The position numbers were made by a program, and so were the translations under genes. A stretch of DNA of 28,376 nucleotides. Source: Apostichopus californicus (taxonomy: Eukaryota; Echinodermata; Holothuroidea; Aspidochirotida; Stichopodidae). The notes under the pieces were generated by a model, which saw only the letters and a list, made by a program, of their open reading frames with translations, was not told the origin of the DNA and did no database searches. Below are positions 1 to 9,200 of the stretch, in pieces; within the stretch, counting starts at the first letter, position 1; each line of letters begins with the position of its first letter. Location: NCBI GenBank assembly GCA_020650975.1, contig JAIPMN010057512.1, forward strand, positions 1 to 28,376, read 5' to 3'.

Positions 1-169
1 TCTGTTAGTTTACATCCCCACCCTGCTTCTTCCATTTCCATGGTTAGTTTACGTTCTTACGATAGACTACTCCTTCTAGTCTTTCCTAACGTGAGTTTTT
101 CAGTCATGTAATCGGAGCCACTTGAAATGTGTCAATTGTTAAAATAACTGCTGATTATTATTATTATTC
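1..169. other. Non-coding, no feature seen
   Basis: AT-rich sequence with a short ATT run (155-168) just before the GC-rich block. The ATT run could be the tail of a retroposon, but nothing else supports that. Confidence 0.3.
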
Positions 170-1110
170 CGCCCGGATTGGGCGGGGGGTGGCCAGGATC
201 CTTGCCCCGAGGCAGGACCTGTAGCCCAGAGACCCTGGTTGGTCTAACTCTTGTTTACGCTAGCACTTTGGCAAGAATTTGACACATGGCTGGCTAGCCA
301 GCGTTTGAAGCTCCGGGGCAAACTTGACCTCATCCCGTACCCCCAACGGTTCTCCGAGAGGGGAGGAAATTGCAGGAGAGACTGGAGGTGAGGAAGAAGC
401 GAGCGAGTTGGTGGGAGATGGAGTGGAGAGGGGCCAAGAGAGGGCCGGAGGGGAGACACAGAGAGAGAGAGAGGTGGAGAGAGGTGGAGAGAGTAGAAAG
501 AGAAATAGCTCCCCCAAGGTCCCGACGCCGTTCGGATTACATGACCAAGGGGGAAGGCAAGGGCAAGGCTCAAGGCCAATAAAAAGCCCATTAGAAATTC
601 CGACCGGAACGGACAGAAAGTCCAGGTCGAGGAGAGTGGTACCCGACGTGGTACGCACAAAGAGATGGGCTCCGGGCCGCGGCCAGTCCCGAGGCCGGGA
701 GCCGACGAGAATAACAACTACTGGGCCCCCAGAACGGGGTAGCAGGGGCAAGCGCCCAATCCGAAAAGAGAGCCGGCCCCGAGAGACATCGGTGCCGAGG
801 AGCGATCGCAACCCACGGCCAACCCGGCCGCGACACCACGATCAATCTCAGAACAAGAATGGAACCTGATTTGTTCCCCGGTGAGGACGTTCTGGTTTGC
901 AGAGCGTCGGCCAACCTGTCCGGAACTAGCAAGTTGAGCTGCGACGATCTTCCGGAGACTCCTAGGGCCCGAGGAACCGGAACCACAACCACAACAGGAG
1001 ACATCTTCATTCCCCGGCTCGTGTTTCCAAACGACAGGTTCGCGTCAATTGCGGAAAAACACCACAATCGCTACACCGTTTCTCGCTACACATCCCAAAT
1101 GTGTGTTTAA
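170..1110 (+). other. GC-rich block with overlapping open frames, unrecognised
   Basis: Sharply more GC-rich than its surroundings. An open frame from about 309 to 869 (no ATG at its start) encodes a Glu/Arg/Gly/Pro-rich low-complexity protein. A second frame, ATG at 859 to stop 1110, overlaps its end by 11 nt in a different frame and contains FIPRLVFPNDRFASIAEKHH. Overlapping ORFs in a GC island next to other mobile elements suggest a retroelement ORF1-like remnant, perhaps related to the DIRS-like element to the right, but I see no zinc knuckle, RT or other diagnostic motif. It could also be a CpG-rich 5' exon region. Confidence 0.3.
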
Positions 1111-1251
1111 CAAGTAACAGCAGAAACCAGGACATGATATAGATTTCCTGGGCATTCATGGGTCATATTCCTCCTCGCTAGTGATACTCCTTTCTAATTA
1201 TAATTCATCGCAGGTGTTGCTCATATGTGTAGGTTTAAAACCTTACTTTTG

Positions 1252-1370
1252 TTTAAAACACTTGTGGAACTCACTTCCAGAACATGTTAAAATGCGCAAG
1301 ACTGAATGGTTTCAAATCGGTTCTCAAGACGTATTCTTTTTACTTAAACGTCTTAGCCCTAGCAAACTGC
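1252..1370 (+). mobile_element. 3' end of a non-LTR retrotransposon RT (frameshifted fragment)
   Basis: One frame reads LWNSLPEHVK and the adjacent frame continues FKSVLKTYSF. The pattern 'LWNSLP...(S/F)...FK..LKT.LF' is the typical carboxy end of CR1/L2/Rex-like reverse-transcriptase ORFs. The two halves are in different frames, so the copy is dead. The following 1360-1455 carries three imperfect copies of an aaactgccagaaaaatg motif spaced about 35-38 bp. Confidence 0.6.
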
Positions 1371-1455
1371 CAAAAAGAGAACTTTCTTGAACCTGCCAAA
1401 CTGCCAGAAAAATGAAAACTTCTTAGTACCTTGGCAAACTGCCAGAAAAATGTGT

Positions 1456-2180
1456 AACGCTGTACATTTGTTAAGAGAGGAAGGGGGCCAAGCAGTCACC
1501 TGGCTTGCAACGTGTGAGCTCAACTTGTGCTGCAACGAGCTGTCGACTATGTGAGCGATCCCATAGAATAAGCTTCTCTATTTCTTTGGTGAATTACCAA
1601 GACAAACGCGTTAGTAAGTTGGAAAAGGGGTAGGATAGAACCCCAGCAAAGTTACAAGCGCTAACACGCTCCGAACATACAGTATGCGCTTCATGAATAA
1701 TGTTCGATGTTCCGACATTTTAACCAGAGTTGCATTTCGTAGCACCTGATGGCCTAGCCGTGACTACGCACTAGGTGGTTTCAATAGGAAGTTGGAAACT
1801 TTTACTGAACTACGAAATTGACACATCTCGACATGAAGAGATTTGAGAAGTAACGAGTACGTTATCATAACATTTAATACGTATTTATTACGTTAAATGT
1901 GGTGTTGTAAAAACGTCGACATAACGTTTCTATGAGATATTAATGTTATATTAATGTCTTAACGAAAATTGTTTTGAAATAATAGCCCGTAAACGTTTTC
2001 GGTGACATATTTCTTACACCACAAATACCGTTATCATAACAAAAGATGAAACGTTTAATAACGCTTTTGTGTTTGCTGAGTAACTCCCCGGGCTCCTTTA
2101 AGCAGCCAGGGATTAATGAGGTGGAATTTCTACAAACCCACCCTCTCACCATCTTCACGGTTCCTGTTGGGAGTTTGTTT
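1456..2180. other. AT-rich spacer, no gene seen
   Basis: No supported coding region. A short inverted repeat acatttaa/ttaaatgt (1870-1877, 1893-1900) and a repeated gttatcataaca motif (near 1861 and 2030) are the only structure noticed. Confidence 0.4.
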
Positions 2181-2189
2181 CTGATGGGT

Positions 2190-2400
2190 AGATCTATAGC
2201 TCAGTTAGCTCAGTGGTTAAAGCCGGTGCCTTTCAATCATAAGGTTCAAGTCACTCCAAGATTAATGTATGTCGTCCAGTTACAGAGTTGTTGACAACTC
2301 ATAATCATGAACGTTAAATATGAATGCAAGAGACTGACTTCGGTCAGCTTGCGGCTTTGATAAGCCAATGAGGCTTCTTCACAAGTTCCTACTTGCAGGA
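2190..2400 (+). mobile_element. tRNA-derived SINE (copy 1)
   Basis: A pol III A-box-like tagctcagttag (2197-2208) and a B-box-like ggttcaagtca (2243-2253) lie 46 bp apart, as in tRNA genes. The head does not fold as an intact tRNA, and it is followed by unrelated sequence (to about 2400). That combination is the structure of a tRNA-derived SINE rather than a tRNA gene. Boundaries are approximate. Confidence 0.55.
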
Positions 2401-2507
2401 TGATCTAAAATACATACATAAATACATATATATATTTGTAGGAGTCACATATAGCAGTTGTATCATTGACTAAGATTCTGATGAAGCAAACTACCCATTC
2501 AGTACTC

Positions 2508-2768
2508 ATTTTTGAGAGCACTGTGGTCAAGTGGTGAAGGCAGTGGACTGGTGATCTAAGGCTTGCAGGTTTGAGTCCTGACCAGATCATTCCGTTGTGT
2601 CCTTGGGCAAGGCGCTTTATCTCCATTGCGTCTTTCCATCCAGGAGGGATTTGTTTATATGTTTGACAGGTTATCGTTGACCAGGGTAATATTGTTAGGC
2701 GCCTCTGGCATCGTTATCGGTGGATAGGTTTGCGCTTTATCAATCCTCAGTATTATTATTAATAATAT
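2508..2768 (+). mobile_element. tRNA-derived SINE (copy 2, different family)
   Basis: A-box-like tggtcaagtgg (2524-2534) and B-box-like ggtttgagtcc (2568-2578) are 44 bp apart. The body contains gtgtccttgggcaaggcgc, a motif I associate with SINE bodies in many animals. The 3' end has gcgctttatcaatcc followed by an ATT-rich tail (about 2748-2768). Head, body and tail together make this a nearly complete SINE. Confidence 0.7.
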
Positions 2769-3090
2769 TTATCATGGAAAGAACCTCCATTAAACCTCCC
2801 TGCAGTGTACAGCTTAGGTCTACATCATCAGGGCTTTCCTTTTCTTCAGAGCTTTTCTGATTGCAACTGGTTGATAACTGAAGGGGTCATCAGCGGTACC
2901 GTGGCACTACAAGCAGTACTGCGAGTGCTGCGGTACTGCGAGCGCTAACAAGGTCACCATACAGGCCACTGTCCTTGACTTCTTTAGCAGCAGATACAGA
3001 GAAAGGATCTGCTCCAACACGCTATCCGCAAACGATAGCCATATCAGGTTTCATGTACTTTCGCCTCGCTCTCAGGATAGGGGGGCGGGC

Positions 3091-3550
3091 TCTCTGGAGT
3101 CCTTCCACGCCCAAGTACGGGGCACTTTGACCACCATCCTCTCAGACAACACGACGGTGGTGGCATAGCTACATCAACAGACAGGATGGCACCAGGTCAG
3201 AGAGATTCTGCCGTCTGGCATGGGAGACCCTCACCACAGCTGCAGAATCTAGCATGGCCCTACGGGCCTCTCGTATAGCCAGAAAGGAGAATGTGATAGC
3301 CGATGCTCTGCCCAGGGCACAGCTCGACCTCGACTGGTGGACCCTTTCACAACGAACATGCGGCAGGTTTTTCCACATGTTCGGCAGACCTCTGATAGAC
3401 CTGTTTGCGAAACAAGGCAACAATGGGCTGCCCATCCTTTGTTCCAGGCGGTCCCACCCGCAGGCCTTCCACATAGCGCCAGGTCCCTGTCGTGAGACGG
3501 ACTGGAGGCTTTCATCTCCCCCCTCTTGGCAAGATCAGCCAGGTACTTAG
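3091..3550 (+). pseudogene. DIRS RNase H-like region (broken)
   Basis: The frame at 3091 reads SLESFHAQVRG and then SDNTTVVA, ending in a stop at 3166-3168. The next frame carries on at once with YINRQDGTRSERF and later ENVIADALPRAQLD, WWTLSQ and GRPLIDLFAKQ, stopping at about 3550. These strings match the RNase H and connecting region of DIRS-type pol proteins, where '(S/T)DN(T)T(V)VAY(I)N(R/K)QGG' and 'N(V/I)IAD.LSR' are typical. One frameshift near 3166 breaks the domain. The upstream RT is not seen. Confidence 0.7.
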
Positions 3551-3667
3551 GTAGATCCACCATTCCGGGGGCAGATCCACCATAGTGGCCCCGCTGACCC
3601 TGGTTCGGGAAAAATTCTCCAGCTCCTCGCGGACACACCGGCGATCCTGCCGGACACACCACATCTG

Positions 3668-4496
3668 TTGTCCCAGAGACAGGGGCGCTGGCTCACCCAG
3701 ACAGCAAGGGCTTACAATAAGTTGCCCGGAAATTGTCCGGTCTTCCCTCAGACAGAAAGGACTTTCGCCGCCAGAGGGAGAACAACCGTGGCGACTTACG
3801 TTTCCCGCCTACGGAGATTCGGAGTATGCCGAACGAGACAGACTCTGCCTACCATGGCCTCTCTAACCTCGATCGCCGACCCCTTAATCACACTGTTCCA
3901 AGAAGGGAAGCAGGTTTTTGACGAATCGACGATCAAGAACTATCGTTCGGCTGTTGCCGCCTTCCATCAGGGCTTCCTCTACGGCTCCACGCCAGGCAAC
4001 AACGGCACGCCTTGACTAAGGCGTCTTACGATCCTACGGTTTGTGGGGTGCGGATAGTTTCCGACCCATCCTTCTTTGCCAAGAACCAGGTTCGGGCTCT
4101 CCTACCGGGAGACATCATCCCAGAGATCAAGACCTTCTCTTTGATCCCCGAGGACAGACTTTGGTTTCCTGTTAGGGCACTGAAGTGGTACCTCAACAGA
4201 ACACAAGATCTCTTGGGTACTTCGACATCCCTGTTCTTCCTCCCTCGAGTGCCTTACTCAGCAGCCTCGAAGGATACCTTGTCCCGCTGATTGGTGGAAA
4301 CTTTCCGCCCTCTGGCTACAGGTCCAGGCAGATCTAGGGCTCACGACATCAGGGGTTTCACAGCTTATACAGCCCTGTTCACAGGCTTTCCGATAGTAGA
4401 CTTCTTCAAGGCGGCGGCTTGGAAGACTGCAATCGCTTCGTCGCCTGCTACCTATCGGACACACCACAGGCCGATTCGGCTTTGGTCGCTTGGTGA
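3668..4496 (+). pseudogene. DIRS tyrosine recombinase (broken)
   Basis: The N-terminal SAM-like part includes STIKNYRSAVAAFHQGF (to about 4015). A second frame (4012-4290) has FSLIPEDRLWFPVRALKWYL, a usual DIRS recombinase block. An in-frame TGA at 4288-4290 interrupts it. After that come the catalytic HxxR box (HDIRG, 4342-4353) and IVDFFKAAAWK. A further frameshift near 4421 leads to NRFVACYLSD, with the candidate Tyr nucleophile codon at 4449-4451 and a stop at 4494-4496. The part expected to hold the first catalytic Arg is missing around 4000-4050. At least three lesions make it non-functional. Confidence 0.7.
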
Positions 4497-4600
4497 TGCA
4501 AGCTCAGGGGGTCTCACCCCTCGGGCCTCCCACCATCGGGCAGTGCCACTCGGTGCTAATGTTGTGGGGAGACAGGTAAGCGGGGAGCGAAGTAAATATG

Positions 4601-4649
4601 ATAAAACTTACTGGTTTATATATTAACGAGCGACCCGCTTACCTGTCTC
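4601..4649. repeat. DIRS internal complementary repeat arm
   Basis: 49 nt complementary to 5187-5235 with two mismatches. Its position just after the recombinase end fits the internal complementary region of DIRS elements. Confidence 0.65.
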
Positions 4650-5186
4650 TATTTCCCGCCACCCTCCCCCGAGGGAGGTGGGACACAGCCGGACGATGGA
4701 GCGGTCGTTCGACCTGACTCATGACTCCACACGTTCTCGTCGATAGACATCGCCATCCACTGGTTCGCCTACGGCTCCTTGTCTATCGGTGAGTGGTTTT
4801 CCTTACTTTGGTATTCCAAGTTACAGTTTACCATCTAAGGTAGTAATGGCCTCGTCGTTTTTGTCCAACTAGGCCTCTGTTAGTTTAGGGGTAGGCACGC
4901 CTACGGGGTTACGGAGGGCGGCCCCCCTACTTCTCGGGGTGGGTCCCCCCTGCCTGGAGGCGTCAGCAGCTTTTGGTAGCGTAAGATTTTCTTCTTGGCG
5001 AGCTCGGCGGGTGGCGGGGTTTGCCCGCCACCCCCCCCGAGGTCGCGTCAGGGACCATTTTGGAAGGGAAGTGGTCTCATGAGAAGGAGGGCATTGACCG
5101 CAAGTGGCCGGTCACTGAGGGTGCACAGTGTTAAAAGATTACCAGGGCATACTAGACACGGTAGAATGTGGTGCTAATGTTGTGGG
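4650..5186. other. DIRS 3' non-coding region
   Basis: GC-rich sequence between the two complementary arms, with C-runs and G-runs (around 4925-5040). No coding support; the open frame at 4995-5177 is low-complexity. Confidence 0.4.
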
Positions 5187-5235
5187 GAGACAGGTAAGCG
5201 GGTCGCTCGTAAGTATATAAACCAGTAAGTTTTAT
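5187..5235. repeat. DIRS terminal repeat arm (right end)
   Basis: Partner of 4601-4649. Its outer end (near 5235) meets a minus-strand RT fragment, so it is taken as the right end of the element. Confidence 0.6.
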
Positions 5236-5237
5236 TA

Positions 5238-5466
5238 TTTCTGTTCAAGGTACATGTTATAGTTGCCATCAGAAACCAAACCAATAAGGGCAGTGTCATC
5301 AGCAAATTTCACTAAGGGACAGTTAGGGTTTGTTGAGCGAATTTCAGATGTGTAGACAGTAAGCAGAAATGATGCTGCTCCCTGTGGAGCACAAGTACTT
5401 CAATGAGTAATATCGGAATATACGTTATCTACTAGTTGAACATACTGCGACCGGTTGTTGTTGTTA
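5238..5466 (-). pseudogene. Non-LTR retrotransposon RT fragment
   Basis: The minus strand reads VDNVYSDITH, a stop (plus-strand tca at 5400-5402), CAPQGAASFLLTVYTSEI, then VKFADDTALIGLVSDGNY. APQG and FADD correspond to the PQG and YxDD active-site blocks of reverse transcriptases, and the spacing and text fit CR1/Rex-like non-LTR elements. The homology ends where the DIRS terminal arm begins, suggesting that DIRS insertion or a rearrangement cut it. Confidence 0.7.
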
Positions 5467-5608
5467 AATCCCACCCTTCGAGTGATTTACATGGCAACGC
5501 GATACAACAGTCATCATCGTTCATTTACTTTCAGATACAGTCACGTGTCTATCAATAATCAATGTGATCTTTACTAGAAAGTGTACTCTTCATTGTTCTT
5601 TTTTATAG

Positions 5609-6262
5609 TGAAACCAGCGATAACCATTCCCGTCATCGAGGAGTGTTCGAACACTTACTGTACTACATGTGTAAAGTCTACAGCCGATTCCGTTGAGGTT
5701 AACTGCTTTGTCAGAGATAGCCGTCCCGCAGTCAATTTGAGTTGGTCGTTAAGAACTCATGGCGGCGATCACATCCTACCATCAAACTACAGGAATATTA
5801 CAACTGATAATGTGACATATACATCACATGTTACAGCAACGTTCTCTTTCGGGGAGTCATCTGTTTTAAGTCTTCTGGTCTGCCGAGCGAATAATGTACC
5901 ACTGAATCTGGTGGAAGAAGAAAACGTTGTTTTGATTGAAAAGGAGATGGATTACACTTCCTTGGCAACTCCCATTAGAAGATATTTGAAGATCCATTCA
6001 CCGATGAATTTATCCTGTACAGACCTTGGATTAAATTTAGTCGTTTGGAAGCTGTCACCTCAACAAGATGCTTTTGAAACTCTGTATGTTAGCATTTTTC
6101 AGAAAAGTAATCACACAAAAATCAGCAACAAGGAATACAAGCTAGATGATGAGGGCAGTCTTTCTTTACAGAACACGTTGGTAGAACACGAAGGACTCTA
6201 CGCGTGTGTTTACGATAACGGTGTCAGTGGCGGCATTGTGTTGTACGATGTGCTTGTGATGG
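5609..6262 (+). CDS. Exon: two Ig-like domains (ectodomain)
   Basis: 654 nt, entering and leaving in phase 1, which is usual for Ig-domain exons. Acceptor ttcttttttatag and donor G|gtaagat frame it. The first domain has a PVIEEC start with extra cysteines (CSNTYCTTC), then the Ig pattern VNC...LSW...LVC. The second has MNLSC...VVW...EGLYAC, the last matching the D/E-x-G-x-Y-x-C motif of V-type or I-type Ig folds. Five N-glycosylation sequons (NLS, NIT, NVT, NLS, NHT) support an extracellular location. The open frame runs on past the donor to 6330 but becomes unlike Ig sequence there. No ATG or signal peptide lies in frame at the start, so this is an internal exon. Confidence 0.8.
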
Positions 6263-9200
6263 GTAAGATGGTTTATATCATTTTATCTTTTATGTTTCTC
6301 AGTCTCTACCGAATCACCATAATAGCATAAGTACATTGTTATTGGCATACATGGGTCTATGCAAATATACATTTCCCAAATTGCATTATACTCTAAACTA
6401 TTAGGCTCATTCTTAACGTTGATAGAAAAATGCAGTATTAGGCATATTCTTAACGTTGATAAAAAAAAATGCAGTATCACAAGATACTTGTTCGTTTGGG
6501 CACATAGTTTGATTCCTTGAATGCTGTATACCATTCGACCTCGTAAGAGTTTCAGGAACGAAAGACTCGAGATCTAACACCAAATATACAAACATAATAT
6601 ATTTCATGTATTATTTCCTTTCAGTTGATCCAACTCCAGTTTTTCCAGTCATAGATGGATGTAATCACCAACAATATTGCGTCCTGGAGAAACAACCTCA
6701 TGACGTTTTGACTTGCTCGGTGCTGGGAATAAGACCTAAAGTGGCTCTTGAATGGAGAGCCTTTCGAGAGGAAACACCCATTGACTTTACACAATATCAA
6801 TTAACGGTGACACAGATGGGTGACTTGTATGATATATCTCTGTCGGTTAATTTTGACTTTACTCAAAATAAAGTTACCGTAGAGTGTCGCGCAGTAGGAG
6901 AGAATTCTGAGTTATTCAGCCTTTCTACGAAGGTTGATCTGCTCTTTCCAAATGGTAAGTTAATACACGTTTCATTAAATGCGCAGCTTTGTGAAGTGTT
7001 TCCATGATTACTTGTTGTTTTATAACCATTCCGCATTTTGTTTTATTTATAGTGCTTCCCACAGAACAGAAATCAAACACCTCCACAATAACCATAATCG
7101 CCGTTTTGGTCACAATGATGATAATCATCATCACAGTCGCAGTGGTGATTATATTGAGAAAAAGAGGTACATAATACTATTAATGTAACACGATTTATAC
7201 ATATTTTGGTTAATTGTGTATATCACCATTTTTCAACTACAACAGAAATGCATAGCAACATAGAATACTAGATGTAGCTACAATATGTCAACATAGGAAG
7301 CATGATAATAGAGTTAATACTACGTGCAGAAAACTTTGTGAAATTAAATTCCTTTACTAGTGAATGAATGTACGTGTCTATTGTGTAAAGTACACATGAC
7401 GTATGCACAAACAGTCGTCTTAAAGTTGCTTTCTCTTTATCAGGATTATAAGTGAAACATTTAGGATAACGAGAGTTCTTTTCTGATAAACAATACTAAT
7501 TCCTCATGTGTTTTTTTCTTTATAAATAGAACGGAGGATGCAAGGTTTATTGCACAACTACTTTAGGGTCAAATTGAGCCACCATAATTGCATTTATTTC
7601 TGTACGAGAACTGAACTTTTTCAGATTTTCCGAAAATTGTTATTTGTAAAGTATTCACACAAACCATGCAAGTCAAGTAAGAATTTTCTTTCCATTACAA
7701 AATCTTTAGCAACATTCTATATCGCGATTTTGTAATAAATGTTCTTATTCTTTCAGCGAGGAAAATGAAAATGAAACAAGTTAAGCATGGTGATACAGAA
7801 TATGAGGTAATGTTTATTAATTTACTTTCTTCTTATAACTGAAGTAAGCAGTCATTATTTCCTAAAGTAGAAAAAAGTTACTCTTTGAGGTTCTTGACTG
7901 GTGTTGATTTGTAATTATTATTTTGTTCAATCAATTGCCTGATCGCTTTCACCGTTAAAAGTGTAAGCAAATATTCATTATACACTGAAGCGCTGTTTAC
8001 ACTATGCATGATACTTAACAATATGATACTACTATATCAAAATCGAGGTGCTCACCATGCACATACCATAAATATATGCGATGTCGTCGGAAATATTGAT
8101 GTTGTCCCTCTTGCAACCAACAGTCATATTATGTAATATTTCGGCATACACTCTACGCAAAACGATACAACAATACATCATATCGGTAACTGTACAATGT
8201 GTGTCAAACAGCCTCCATTAAATTCAACAAATTTTAGACACTTAGCTCTATATAAACATCAAACGTAGAAAGGGGAGATTGCTGTGCGAAGTATTATTGA
8301 TGCAAAATATAAGACTTTATGTTATCGTTTGAAAGTATAATAAAACCAGTGGTATGTTTATTTTTTTCACAGTGTATCCCGATGGGAAATGGTATGTGTT
8401 GCAGAAAATATTAACTTGACGTTAATATCGTAAATTGGTAATATGCATTACACTAACAAAACATGTAATTTGTCGTGATGTGATCAACATGTTGTAAGCA
8501 CCTAACATCGTATACACTGTAATGTAGTGATAATTATGCAATCCTACATAATTCCAAGATTCTGCACATTATAGCTAAATTGTGGGTGCACATATACACT
8601 CACTCTATTCTGGTGGATGAGATTTCAATGATACTTGTCATGTCGTTCTACCTAAGGATATCTAACACACGTCATCCATGGATATGTTGATATTTTGTAT
8701 TTATCTAAAATCCTTATTGTGAAGAGTCTGCTTAATTCAGAGTTACACTGCCCGTCAAACAGGGTAAAGTTTGATACATTTTATTTCAAATTATTAACGA
8801 GTCAATATATTTGAAACTCATCATATACTGCACATTGCTAACCATGATCTTTCTTATCACAGATTACTCAGAGAAAGCTGAGCGTTTCATCGAACACTTA
8901 AAAGCAAACTATGAAATATTTTACGATTCTGTTCAACCAATCCCCTACATTAAAGATAGGGTGTATTGCGTGGATGACGTATTTGTTGAGAGCAGTATTG
9001 AATACATGACAGGTATATCTAGAGGACAAGAACAGTGGGATCGATTGTCATCCTATCAAGAATTAGTCAAAGAAAACTGTTTAAAGACAAAGCGACAGAT
9101 TATTGAAGGTGAACCTGGCTACGGCAGGTCAATGTTAATATTACAGTTACTTTATGACTGGTGCAAGTCCATCACTACATCACCGTTAAAGGGAGTAGAC

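Larger units (their letters stand above)
2890..5235 (+). mobile_element. Decayed DIRS-like (tyrosine-recombinase) retrotransposon
   Basis: A GC-rich stretch holds, in the same order and orientation, an RNase H-like fragment, a tyrosine recombinase fragment, and then short repeats arranged as in DIRS elements. The segment 4601-4649 is the reverse complement of 5187-5235 (49 nt, two mismatches). A 32-bp direct repeat (4553-4584 and 5171-5202) overlaps the recombinase end and the terminal repeat. In DIRS elements an internal complementary region matches the outer ends of the inverted termini, which fits. Several frameshifts and stops make it non-functional. The left half, including RT, is missing or unrecognisable. 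The left boundary is approximate. Confidence 0.7.

Noticed and set aside
244-811. Two minus-strand open frames in the GC-rich block
   Set aside because: Antisense of a GC-rich low-complexity region; Ser/Pro/Leu-rich with no domain.
2190-2265. tRNA gene
   Set aside because: A- and B-box-like blocks are present but cloverleaf arms do not pair well and a SINE-like body follows.
5534-5608. Additional upstream exon after the ctttcag at about 5534
   Set aside because: Reading from this acceptor reaches a stop before 5608 and no donor in the right phase was found.
6979-7188. Open frame with a His/Asp-rich stretch (HNHNRR...HHHS-like), possible metal-binding peptide
   Set aside because: It is the wrong frame of the transmembrane exon 7053-7166; the correct frame has proper splice borders and a clear hydrophobic helix.
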